This document shows positions 1 through 6,760 of a stretch of DNA of 11,047 nucleotides, piece by piece. The notes beneath the pieces were generated by a model. It worked only from the letters and a program-made list of their open reading frames with translations, was not told the origin of the DNA and ran no database searches. Numbering within the stretch: the first letter of the stretch is position 1; each line of letters begins with the position of its first letter. The translations under genes were made by a program, and so were the position numbers. Source of the stretch: an uncultured Porphyromonas sp. (GTDB lineage: Bacteria; Bacteroidota; Bacteroidia; Bacteroidales; Porphyromonadaceae); assembly GCF_902489635.1 (NCBI RefSeq), contig NZ_CABUAN010000054.1, forward strand, positions 1 to 11,047, given 5' to 3'.

Positions 1-61
1 CTTTCATAGTTGTTGGGGTTGGCTTCCCAACTGTGTACTATTTCAGGAGAGGACAGGGAAA

Positions 62-102
62 TAAAAAATATCCACGTGGGAATTTGATTTCCCACGTGGA
101 TA
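62..102 (-). terminator. Rho-independent terminator of the T9SS repeat-protein gene
   Basis: A perfect 14-base inverted repeat (69-82 against 89-102) encloses a 6-base loop. Read on the minus strand it is followed at once by six T residues and then ATT, the classic intrinsic terminator layout. No T-run follows on the plus strand, so it acts on minus-strand transcripts. It lies about 130 bases beyond the stop codon of the gene at 233-2392. Each arm also contains the self-palindrome CCACGTGG. Confidence 0.8.
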
Positions 103-113
103 GTAATGTAAGG

Positions 114-152
114 CTCCAAATGATGAGGGGCTGTCCCTCACAAAGGTTGGAG
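114..152. other. Compound inverted repeat in the 3' region of the T9SS gene
   Basis: The outer arms CTCCAA (114-119) and TTGGAG (147-152) pair perfectly. Inside an unpaired internal loop, a second stem forms from TGAGGG (124-129) and CCCTCA (135-140) around the loop GCTGT. All pairs are Watson-Crick, so it can fold on either strand. No T-run follows on either side, so it is not itself a terminator. Function unknown; it may stabilise the 3' untranslated RNA. Confidence 0.45.
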
Positions 153-155
153 GCG

Positions 156-214
156 TCGGGGTAGTGGAGCAGCCTAAGTATCTTGACGAATCGGGTCTGC
201 TCTGACTACTCCGA
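156..214. other. Long imperfect hairpin just downstream of the T9SS gene
   Basis: The arms 156-172 and 197-214 pair over 17 positions with one bulged base (204) and a 24-base loop. Two of the pairs are G-U when read on the plus strand and become A-C mismatches on the minus strand, so the fold is stronger in plus-sense RNA. It begins 18 bases from the stop codon of the minus-strand gene. There is no adjoining T-run. Its role is unknown. Confidence 0.45.
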
Positions 215-232
215 TACCCCCACTAGAGCGAT

Positions 233-2392
233 CTAGTTGTGCTTGACGACAAGTCGCTGTGATGCGCCATCGGTCACTACGAGATAGGTGCCATCGCTTA
301 GAGCGGTGAGGTCTATCTGTAGGCTGCCAGAGCGGTCAGCATGTAGGCACGTGATCAGCTCTCCTTCTAGCGTGTAGAGTGCAACATCTGCCTCAGGTGC
401 TAGACCCGTTACGGAAGCAGTCTCGCGTGCGGGGTTAGGATAGACAGTGAGCGTCATCGTAGCTACAGCGTCCACTCCCGTGTGGTCGACGAAGACTGCG
501 ACAACCTCCGTATCTTTTGTGACGGTGAAGGTCATATCCTTGAGGATATCCTCGCCATTTGCCGTAAGCTTGGTGAGCTCGCACTGGTCGTTGGCGCCCT
601 TTGCTTCGACAGTAAGCTTCGTTCCTTCTGGCACAGCATTGAGATCGACCTTCTCCTTGATAGTAATCTTACCGTGCTCATTGTCCTTTAGGGTTACCTT
701 GTAGGTTGTGGGCTGAGCTTTCTTAGTAAAGGTAGCGACCACCTTCGTGTCTCCCTTCATGGCAAAGGACTTGGCAGCGAGGATGTCCTTATCGTTTGCT
801 GTAAGAGCGGTGAGCTCGTAGCCAGCGTCTGGTGTTGCCTCGATAGAGACATTCGCACCTAGAGCTACGTCAGCGTCGTTAGACACTTCCTTATCGCCCA
901 CTAGAGCAACGACCTTACCACCCTCAGCAGGAGCAATCGTCAGCTTGGGCTTTCTGAAGGTTACCTTGACCTCACTGGTCTCATCAAAGGATGCGTCGTA
1001 GGAGTTCACCTCTCTACTGTGTACCTCCTCACCATTGACGGTCCACTTATCTACGATGTAACCCTTGTCAGGCATCACGTTGAAGACGATGTACGCGCCT
1101 CTATCTACCTCATCACCTGAGTTGATAGCCACATCATCCTGGCCTTCCTTCTGAACCTTTACCGTGGTGAACTTACCGTTCGCCCCAGCGGTGTAGGTAA
1201 TCGTGATCTTCGTGTCGACGCTCTTGAAGTGAGCTACGATGTTCGTCTCAGCAGTAATCTCCTGGGAGAGCTTATTTGGATTAGCAAAGTCTGGCGTGCC
1301 ATCGGCGCCATTGACCGTAAACTTCTCGAATTCATAGCCCTCGTTTGCCGTGGCTTCGAAGTCGATATAAGTGCTCTCGGGTACAGACTCACCAGTAGTG
1401 ATGGTCTTGAGCTGACCATTTACATAGCCAGAAGCCGTAATCGTACCACCCTTAACGGGGTCAGCTGTGAAGTTAACCACATACTTCGCTGCTTCCTTCT
1501 TGAAGTAAAGCTGTACATCCGTGTCCTCCTCGAGGGTCATCGTCAGTGTAGTATTCTGGCCAGCCTGTCGGTCCTCTGAGCCATTGACGAGCCACTTCTC
1601 TACTTCATAGCCTTCACTAGGCGTGGCTGTGAAAGTAACGCTCGAGCCACGAGCTACCTTCTTGCCACTCTCGACAGAGACGGCATCGCCACCACCCTTT
1701 GGTGTGACTGCGACTGCAATCTGACCGCCATCACCTGTAGGCACACTGTACTTCAGCGTCACCTCGTTGGGCTTTGCGGTGAAGACAACCTTTACATCCA
1801 CATCTGCTGTCAGCTCGTGGACATACTCATTGGGGTTGCTAGGCATATCAATGGCCTTATCATTTACAAGCCACTTCTCGACCTTGTAGTCAGCACCAGG
1901 CTTAGCTGTAAAGGTGATAAAGATACTCTCGCCAGAGAACTTCTCGCCCGACTCGAAGGGGACCTCCTCATCGTTCTCGCGGTCGTAGTGCGTAGCGGTG
2001 AGCGTACCCTGACCTTCAGGCTCAGCAGCAAAGGTTACCGTGTACTCCTCTGCAGGAGCTGCAGACTTGAAGTGAGCTACGACACTAGTCTCTCCTGTAA
2101 TCTCGCGGGAGAGCTCTGTTGGGTCTATGACAGAGCCCTCAGCGGGTAGCCCATTGACAGTCCAATTGTCGAACTCATATCCCTCCTTTGGCTCCGCCTT
2201 AAACTTCAAGAACGTGTTCTCTGCTACAGATGCACCTGAGGATACCATCGCATAGGTTACGGTATTCTCTGCCGTTACTGTGCCACCATCGATAGGATCA
2301 GCAGAGAACTTGACGGTGTAGGTCGTCTGTCCGTAGAGCCGTGGTGCTGCAAACGCTAAGATGCATAGCAGAATAGGTAATAGTCTTTTCAT
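233..2392 (-). CDS. Secreted multi-repeat (divergent InlB B-repeat) surface protein with T9SS type A sorting domain
   Basis: The 719-residue product starts with a signal peptide (about residues 1-21: KR, then a leucine-rich core, then a small-residue site before QTT). Seven divergent InlB/Listeria-Bacteroides-type repeats follow, at roughly 24-110, 117-206, 211-298, 303-391, 395-481, 482-556 and 563-634. Each has the pattern of a Y-x-V-x-F strand, a glycine-rich turn, ATPxEGYE, a W/F-TVNG strand and a closing VVAHF or VVATF strand. Residues about 645-719 form a Type IX secretion C-terminal domain, with YPNPARE at 651-657 and the closing strand RLVVKH. The protein should cross the inner membrane by Sec and the outer membrane by the T9SS, which removes the C-terminal domain in P. 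gingivalis cargo. No catalytic domain is visible, so a structural or adhesive role is the likely inference. Repeats 1 and 4 are the most alike. It stands alone, divergent from dpp5. Confidence 0.88.
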   Translation of the reverse strand: MKRLLPILLCILAFAAPRLYGQTTYTVKFSADPIDGGTVTAENTVTYAMVSSGASVAENTFLKFKAEPKEGYEFDNWTVNGLPAEGSVIDPTELSREITGETSVVAHFKSAAPAEEYTVTFAAEPEGQGTLTATHYDRENDEEVPFESGEKFSGESIFITFTAKPGADYKVEKWLVNDKAIDMPSNPNEYVHELTADVDVKVVFTAKPNEVTLKYSVPTGDGGQIAVAVTPKGGGDAVSVESGKKVARGSSVTFTATPSEGYEVEKWLVNGSEDRQAGQNTTLTMTLEEDTDVQLYFKKEAAKYVVNFTADPVKGGTITASGYVNGQLKTITTGESVPESTYIDFEATANEGYEFEKFTVNGADGTPDFANPNKLSQEITAETNIVAHFKSVDTKITITYTAGANGKFTTVKVQKEGQDDVAINSGDEVDRGAYIVFNVMPDKGYIVDKWTVNGEEVHSREVNSYDASFDETSEVKVTFRKPKLTIAPAEGGKVVALVGDKEVSNDADVALGANVSIEATPDAGYELTALTANDKDILAAKSFAMKGDTKVVATFTKKAQPTTYKVTLKDNEHGKITIKEKVDLNAVPEGTKLTVEAKGANDQCELTKLTANGEDILKDMTFTVTKDTEVVAVFVDHTGVDAVATMTLTVYPNPARETASVTGLAPEADVALYTLEGELITCLHADRSGSLQIDLTALSDGTYLVVTDGASQRLVVKHN

Positions 2393-2561
2393 AGCTTGTA
2401 ACTAAGTTTAGTGTATTAAATGTGTTTCTTGCGTCATGTTAGGCACACATCTCTGACTACCGCTCCCACGCTCCTCTATTTTACCACGCTACGACTGGTC
2501 GCAATGCAGAGAAATATAGGGGAATGCTCAAGACGTCGCTGAGAACTTGCCTTTACAAGGG

Positions 2562-2592
2562 CGAAATTAAGCAATATTTCGAGAAAAAGCAA
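2562..2592 (-). promoter_or_regulatory. Possible minus-strand promoter for the T9SS protein gene
   Basis: On the minus strand TAATTTCG (2569-2562) matches the Bacteroidota -7 consensus TAnnTTTG at seven of eight positions. A T-rich block (TTTTT, 2588-2584) lies about 15 bases upstream, closer than the usual -33 spacing. The -7 match sits inside a 6-base inverted repeat (2562-2581), which might be an operator. It would leave a leader of about 160 bases. TATATTTC near 2514-2521 is an equally short alternative, so the call is weak. Confidence 0.22.
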
Positions 2593-2713
2593 GTGACGCT
2601 CCGCCTCGTGTAGTGAATAGTGCGTAGCTTATGAGACTAGAGCTATTCATGCGTCTAGGACTTCTAGAGCCAGCCCCCAGCTACTGCACACGCACCACTA
2701 ACCTCTTTTTTCG

Positions 2714-2721
2714 TACCTTTG
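2714..2721 (+). promoter_or_regulatory. Bacteroidota -7 promoter element for dpp5
   Basis: TACCTTTG is an exact match to the Bacteroidota sigma-ABfr -7 consensus TAnnTTTG. No clear TTTG -33 box is found at the expected 19-22 base spacing. Transcription would start near 2728, giving a leader of about 60 bases to the ATG at 2788 but only about 12 to the upstream ATG at 2740. This favours the downstream start. Confidence 0.45.
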
Positions 2722-2787
2722 GAGAGCATTCAGTAATCTATGGTCGCACCGAGACGACCTTTCTTTCACTCTATCTCATTCTATCTC

Positions 2788-4848
2788 ATGACTAGAAGAA
2801 ACTTGTTTCGTAGCCTCGTGGCTATCATTTTATCCACATTCGCTCTGCCTATGACTGCACAGCAAGGAACCAAGCAGATGACCCCAGAGATGCTCCTCAC
2901 GATGCCTCGTGTAGGGAGCTACGCCCTAGCACCTAATGGTAAGCAGGTCGTATACAACGTGTCCCAACCCTCTATCCAGGACAACAACAGCCGCACCTCT
3001 ATCTACCTCATCAATAGCGACGGATCGGGACGTACCGAGCTGACCGCACCCTCGGCTGGTAGCGAGTACACGCCTCGCTGGAGCCGTGACGGCAAGCAGA
3101 TATACTTCATGCGTGGCACCGACCAGGGCATGCAGCTCTTCGCACGCACCCTCAATGATGGTGTAGAGCGTCAGCTCACCGCTATCGACGGGGGGATCGT
3201 CGACTATCTCTTCTCGCCCGATGAGACGACGCTGCTCTACGTGCAGGACATCAAGGCTCGCCCTGTCGTCACCGACGTCTATCCTGACCTAGACAAGGCT
3301 GACGCACGTATCATCGAGGATCTAATGTACAAGCATTGGGACGAATGGGTCTCGACGATGCCACACCCCTTTATCGCAAAGGTTACGGCACAGCCTATCA
3401 CCAAGGGACTAGACCTACTCGAGGGTGAGCCCTACGAGGCTCCTATGCGTCCCTTCAACGGCATCGAGGATATAGCCTTTAGCCCTGATGGCAACCTCAT
3501 CGCTTACGCTTGCCGCAAGAAGACAGGACTAGAGTACAGCCTCTCGACCAATAGCGACATCTACCTATATAATGTATCTACTGGTGAGACGACCAATGTA
3601 AGCGAGGGCATCATGGGTTACGATACGAACCCTGTCTTCAGCCCCGACGGTCGCTCGCTCATCTGGATCGGCATGGAGCGCGATGGCTACGAGTCTGACC
3701 TACAGGTCATGTATCTCTACGACTTGGCAAAGAAGCAGTACCGCCCCCTCACGGCCGACTTTGAGTACAACATCTCCAACCCCACCTGGAGTGCCGACAG
3801 CAAGACCATTTACTTCATCACCTGCCGCGAGGCGCTGACACACCTCTACAGCTATCAGCTGTCTAATGGTAAGATCAAGCAGATCACCGATGGGCAGTAC
3901 GACTACACGGGCTTTGATATGAATGACAAGGGCGTCTGCGTAGCTTCTCGTCAAGCAATGACCTACCCGACGGAGCTCTTCATGGTCAATCTGAAGAACG
4001 GCAAGGCTACCGCACTCACTGAGGAGGACAAGCCGATCATGAGTCAGCTAGGCGATCTAACTTGCGAAAAGCGCTGGATGCCTACGACCGACGGCGGTAA
4101 GATGCTCACATGGGTACTCTACCCACCGCACTTTGACAAGAGCAAGCAGTACCCCTCCATCCTCTACTGTCAGGGTGGTCCGCAAAGCACCATTAGCCAG
4201 TTCTGGTCTTACCGCTGGAATCCCCGCATCATGGCGGAGCAGGGCTACATCGTCATCCTCCCCAACCGTCACGGCGTGCCAGGCTTTGGCAAGGCGTGGA
4301 ATGAGCAGATCAGTGGCGACTACAGCGGTCAGAACATCCGCGACTACCTCACCGCTGCAGACCTCATGAAGCAAGAGCCCTTCATCGCACCAGATCGTAT
4401 GGGCGCTGTGGGCGCTAGCTACGGTGGTTACTCAGTCTACTACCTAGCAGGTGTACACGAGGGACGCTTCGCAGCTTTCATCGCACATGCGGGTATCTTC
4501 AACCTCGAGGCGCAGTATCTCGAGACCGAGGAGAAGTGGTTTGCTAACTGGGATATGGGTGGTGCTCCTTGGGAAAAGGACAACGCTACGGCTCAGCGCA
4601 CCTTTGCCAACTCACCTCACAAGCTCGTTGACAAGTGGGATACGCCTATCCTGATCATTCACGGAGAGCATGACTTCCGTATCCTCGCTTCGCAGGGTAT
4701 GATGGCCTTTGACGCTGCTAAGATGCGTGGTGTACCGACGAAGATGCTACTCTTCCCCGAGGAGACGCACTGGGTCCTCAAGCCGCAGAATGCACTCCTA
4801 TGGCAGCGCACCTTCTTCGACTGGCTCGATCGTTGGCTCAAGAAGTAA
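2788..4848 (+). CDS. dpp5: Dipeptidyl-peptidase 5 (S9 family serine peptidase), exported
   Basis: This S9-family peptidase removes dipeptides from peptide N-termini. P. gingivalis DPP5 prefers Ala or hydrophobic residues at P1 and acts in the periplasm. With the ATG at 2788 the protein has 686 residues, close to the roughly 684 of P. gingivalis DPP5 as I recall it, and begins with a normal signal peptide (MTRRNLFRSL, then a hydrophobic core, cleavage after MTA at 24). A beta-propeller follows, with repeated TolB-like strands such as FSPDGNLIAYA and WSADSKTIYFIT, then the alpha/beta-hydrolase domain (about 460-686). The predicted triad is Ser544 in GASYGGY, Asp629 in HGEHDFRI and His661 in ETHWVL. 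These sit two residues beyond Ser542, Asp627 and His659 recalled for the P. gingivalis enzyme. An in-frame ATG at 2740 would add 16 residues ahead of the signal peptide and is less likely. The HAD gene follows after 6 bases. It fits a peptide-fermenting lifestyle. Confidence 0.93.
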   Translation: MTRRNLFRSLVAIILSTFALPMTAQQGTKQMTPEMLLTMPRVGSYALAPNGKQVVYNVSQPSIQDNNSRTSIYLINSDGSGRTELTAPSAGSEYTPRWSRDGKQIYFMRGTDQGMQLFARTLNDGVERQLTAIDGGIVDYLFSPDETTLLYVQDIKARPVVTDVYPDLDKADARIIEDLMYKHWDEWVSTMPHPFIAKVTAQPITKGLDLLEGEPYEAPMRPFNGIEDIAFSPDGNLIAYACRKKTGLEYSLSTNSDIYLYNVSTGETTNVSEGIMGYDTNPVFSPDGRSLIWIGMERDGYESDLQVMYLYDLAKKQYRPLTADFEYNISNPTWSADSKTIYFITCREALTHLYSYQLSNGKIKQITDGQYDYTGFDMNDKGVCVASRQAMTYPTELFMVNLKNGKATALTEEDKPIMSQLGDLTCEKRWMPTTDGGKMLTWVLYPPHFDKSKQYPSILYCQGGPQSTISQFWSYRWNPRIMAEQGYIVILPNRHGVPGFGKAWNEQISGDYSGQNIRDYLTAADLMKQEPFIAPDRMGAVGASYGGYSVYYLAGVHEGRFAAFIAHAGIFNLEAQYLETEEKWFANWDMGGAPWEKDNATAQRTFANSPHKLVDKWDTPILIIHGEHDFRILASQGMMAFDAAKMRGVPTKMLLFPEETHWVLKPQNALLWQRTFFDWLDRWLKK

Positions 4849-4854
4849 GAGACC

Positions 4855-5481
4855 GTGATAGATACACTCGTATTCGATTTCGGAGGCGTCTTAGTGGATC
4901 TCCAGCCGGAGGTGTCGCTAAGACGCTTTCGCGAGCTAGGCGTTCAGGATATCGATGAGATGCTCAACCCGTACCGACAGCTCGGTGTCTTTCACGACCT
5001 GGAGATGGGTCTCGTGGGGCGCGAGGAGTTTGTCGCACGGCTCAATGAGCATGCTGGCACAGACCTGACTGATGAGCAGATCAATGAGGCGATCATGCTC
5101 TTCCTCAAGGGAGTCCCTCAGTACAAGTTTGACTATCTAGAGCAGCTCCGTAAGAAGTACAAGATCTACATCTTGTCGAATACCAATCCCTACATCATGG
5201 CTTATGCCCATAGTTCCCACTTCCTCCCCGCCACGGGGCGCACGCTGAGCGACTATGTGGACAAGGTCTACGCCTCCTGTGATATGCAGACGATGAAGCC
5301 CGACCGAGCTATCTACGAGCAGATGATAGCGGATAGCGGGATGGTGCCTGAGAGCACGCTCTTCATCGACGACAGCACAGCCAATCTGGAGGCTGCTGCA
5401 GCACTGGGCCTGCAGACGCTCCTAGCGGTCAATGGCTCCGACTGGCGACCCGCCCTGGAGGTTCGTCTGCAACACGAATAG
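4855..5481 (+). CDS. HAD-superfamily (subfamily IA, YihX-like) phosphatase
   Basis: The 208-residue product is a haloacid dehalogenase-fold hydrolase, probably cytoplasmic and acting on a small phosphorylated metabolite that cannot be named from sequence. Motif I is VFDFGGVLVDL, with nucleophile Asp8. Motif II is Ser108 in ILSNTNP, motif III is Lys148 in MKPDRAIYE, and motif IV is Asp172-Asp173 in LFIDDSTANLEAA. A helical cap lies between motifs I and II (about 15-95). The usual second Asp of motif I (position 10) is Gly, as in E. coli YihX (DLGNV), so general acid catalysis may be altered. The start is GTG: no in-frame ATG comes before codon 36, which would remove motif I. It lies 6 bases after dpp5 and is surely co-transcribed with it. 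A bidirectional terminator follows. Confidence 0.85.
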   Translation: MIDTLVFDFGGVLVDLQPEVSLRRFRELGVQDIDEMLNPYRQLGVFHDLEMGLVGREEFVARLNEHAGTDLTDEQINEAIMLFLKGVPQYKFDYLEQLRKKYKIYILSNTNPYIMAYAHSSHFLPATGRTLSDYVDKVYASCDMQTMKPDRAIYEQMIADSGMVPESTLFIDDSTANLEAAAALGLQTLLAVNGSDWRPALEVRLQHE

Positions 5482-5506
5482 AGAGGTCAACAGCCTCATA
5501 AGAAAC

Positions 5507-5545
5507 AAAAAAGGAGAACCCTCGTAGTGAGCGTTCTCCTTTTTA
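5507..5545. terminator. Bidirectional intrinsic terminator between convergent operons
   Basis: A perfect 12-base inverted repeat (AAAAAGGAGAAC at 5508-5519 with GTTCTCCTTTTT at 5533-5544) encloses a 13-base loop. The A-run on one side and T-run on the other give a U-tract in both directions. It lies 26 bases after the HAD stop codon and about 55 bases beyond the mnmA stop, so it can end both converging transcripts. Confidence 0.88.
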
Positions 5546-5552
5546 TTTGGTA

Positions 5553-5595
5553 GAAATGGTGAGACTGTTGCAAAATTCAATAGTCTCGAAATGGT
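5553..5595. repeat. 27-base palindrome flanked by 8-base direct repeats
   Basis: The arms GAGACTGTTG (5561-5570) and CAATAGTCTC (5578-5587) pair over 10 positions, one of them G-U, around the loop CAAAATT. The palindrome is bracketed exactly or nearly so by direct copies of GAAATGGT at 5553-5560 and 5588-5595. No T-run follows on either strand, and a stronger terminator lies alongside, so transcription termination is not its obvious role. It may be a minimal mobile-element scar or a repeated extragenic palindrome. Confidence 0.55.
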
Positions 5596-5599
5596 ATGA

Positions 5600-6739
5600 C
5601 TAGCGACCTGAGCGGATTGGTGCGCTGCCCCAGCAGAGCTGACGCTGAGGATCGTAGATGGTGGCAAACTGCCCAGCCGCAATACCCTGTATCGGCACGC
5701 TACTGACCAGCTGATAGCCCCCCGAAGGGAGTCGCTCGAGGTGACCCGCGGTGAAGTCGGGCGTGTGACGAATCTTGAAGGTGACCTCCAGCGGACGATC
5801 TGACGAGGTCTCTGTCCAAAGCCACGGATCGACGGTGAGCCAGTGCATCTCTTCGGTCTCGATGATCGTGCCGTACTGCGTCTTGGGGTCGTAGCCTCGT
5901 GAGGCGTAGAGGACGTTGTGCCCCACATCCTTTGCCACGACATACCACGGACCGCCTGAGAGCCCCAGCCCTTTGCGCTGCCCGATGGTGTGAAACCAGT
6001 AGCCACGATGCTCACCGATCTTCTCTCCGGTCTCATGGTCTATGATGTCGCCCGTCTGAGTGCCTAAGTAGCGCTCGATGAAGTCGTTGTAGTCAATCTG
6101 ACCTAAGAAGCAAATGCCTTGGCTGTCTTTGCGCTGTGCATTGACTAGATGCGCCTCGAGGGCGATGCGACGAACTTCCTCTTTGGGCAAGTGACCAATA
6201 GGGAAGAGGAGACGCTCCATCTGCCGAAAGCCGATCTGCGCCAAGAAGTCGGTCTGATCCTTCACTGGGTCGGGAGAGGTGCCGAGGAAGGTCAAGCCCT
6301 CCGCCGTCTTTCGTATCGTAGCGTAGTGTCCCGTGGCAATGTAGTCGTACGAGGAGCCGCACCTCTCCTCAAAAGCTCCGAACTTGATCAACTTATTGCA
6401 CATCACATCGGGATTGGGCGTAAGCCCCCGCTTGACAGCATCCATCGTATAGGAGACCACCCGATCCCAATAGACTTGGTGCAGGTCGATGATCTCTAGG
6501 TGCAGGTCGTAGCGACGAGCCAGGAGCGTCACCAGCTCGATGTCTTCCTCAGCAGGACAGTCGAGGTAGCCGCCATCCTCGTCCTGCATGCCGATACGTA
6601 TATAGTAAAGGTCTGGGCGAAAGCCCGCCTCGACGAGCAGATGCATCGCCACGCTGCTATCCACGCCACCCGAGGCGAGCAGTGCGATACGGCTATCCCG
6701 TGGCAAAGCTGTGTAGAGAGCGGTCTCCATACACCTCAT
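5600..6739 (-). CDS. mnmA: tRNA-specific 2-thiouridylase MnmA
   Basis: MnmA makes the 2-thio group of s2U34 in tRNA-Lys, -Glu and -Gln, using ATP to adenylate the uridine and a cysteine persulfide as sulfur source. The 379-residue length is normal. The PP-loop SGGVDSS lies at 23-29. The two catalytic cysteines are Cys114 (NPDVMCN) and Cys210 (DSQGICFLG). The tRNA-contacting stretch ATGHYA is at 135-140 and the C-terminal beta-barrel domain begins after about 250 (TIGQRKGLGL). The start at 6739 was kept. An ATG three codons later (6730) has an AGGTG just upstream and may be the real start; neither choice affects a motif. It is the last gene of the minus-strand cluster, 21 bases after argS, and ends before the bidirectional terminator. 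Confidence 0.95.
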   Translation of the reverse strand: MRCMETALYTALPRDSRIALLASGGVDSSVAMHLLVEAGFRPDLYYIRIGMQDEDGGYLDCPAEEDIELVTLLARRYDLHLEIIDLHQVYWDRVVSYTMDAVKRGLTPNPDVMCNKLIKFGAFEERCGSSYDYIATGHYATIRKTAEGLTFLGTSPDPVKDQTDFLAQIGFRQMERLLFPIGHLPKEEVRRIALEAHLVNAQRKDSQGICFLGQIDYNDFIERYLGTQTGDIIDHETGEKIGEHRGYWFHTIGQRKGLGLSGGPWYVVAKDVGHNVLYASRGYDPKTQYGTIIETEEMHWLTVDPWLWTETSSDRPLEVTFKIRHTPDFTAGHLERLPSGGYQLVSSVPIQGIAAGQFATIYDPQRQLCWGSAPIRSGR

Positions 6740-6760
6740 GAGTCAAGCCCTCAAAGCGGA

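Larger units (their letters stand above)
2393..2739. other. Divergent intergenic region between the T9SS protein and DPP5 genes
   Basis: This 347-base stretch holds the promoters of both flanking genes and no convincing gene. An open frame at 2631-2795 (54 codons, plus) runs across the dpp5 promoter and start and has no recognisable product. Visible elements are the plus-strand TAnnTTTG at 2714-2721, a weak minus-strand candidate near 2562-2569 that overlaps the inverted repeat CGAAAT/ATTTCG (2562-2567, 2576-2581), and a 7-base inverted repeat TGAATAG/CTATTCA (2614-2620, 2643-2649). Nothing else was recognised. Confidence 0.6.

Noticed and set aside
1..137. Open minus-strand frame running off the left edge, with a tail (SWEANPNNYE) faintly like an IS256-type transposase segment
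   Set aside because: The frame runs straight through the intrinsic terminator stem, has no start that makes sense, and the likeness covers only a few residues. Flanking sequence to the left would decide.
156..214. Possible integron attC-like hairpin
   Set aside because: The arms lack the conserved core-site pattern (GTTRRRY and its partner), and there is no integrase or cassette structure in the window.
1229..1579. 116-codon plus-strand frame opposite the InlB-repeat protein gene
   Set aside because: It is an antisense shadow of the repeat-coding sequence. Similar shadows occur at 447-704 and 1817-2149 because the repeats share codon patterns.
2740..2787. Upstream ATG adding 16 residues to DPP5
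   Set aside because: The added residues precede a complete signal peptide, the tandem 10-base repeat lies in this stretch, and the DPP5 length and catalytic numbering fit the 2788 start better.
2631..2795. 54-codon plus-strand frame ahead of dpp5
   Set aside because: It contains the dpp5 promoter element, overlaps the dpp5 start, has no recognisable motif and no ribosome-binding context.
5422..6036. 204-codon minus-strand frame overlapping the 3' half of mnmA
   Set aside because: It is a shifted frame of the clear mnmA gene, crosses the terminator and the HAD 3' end, and is rich in Arg and Ser as expected of an out-of-frame reading.
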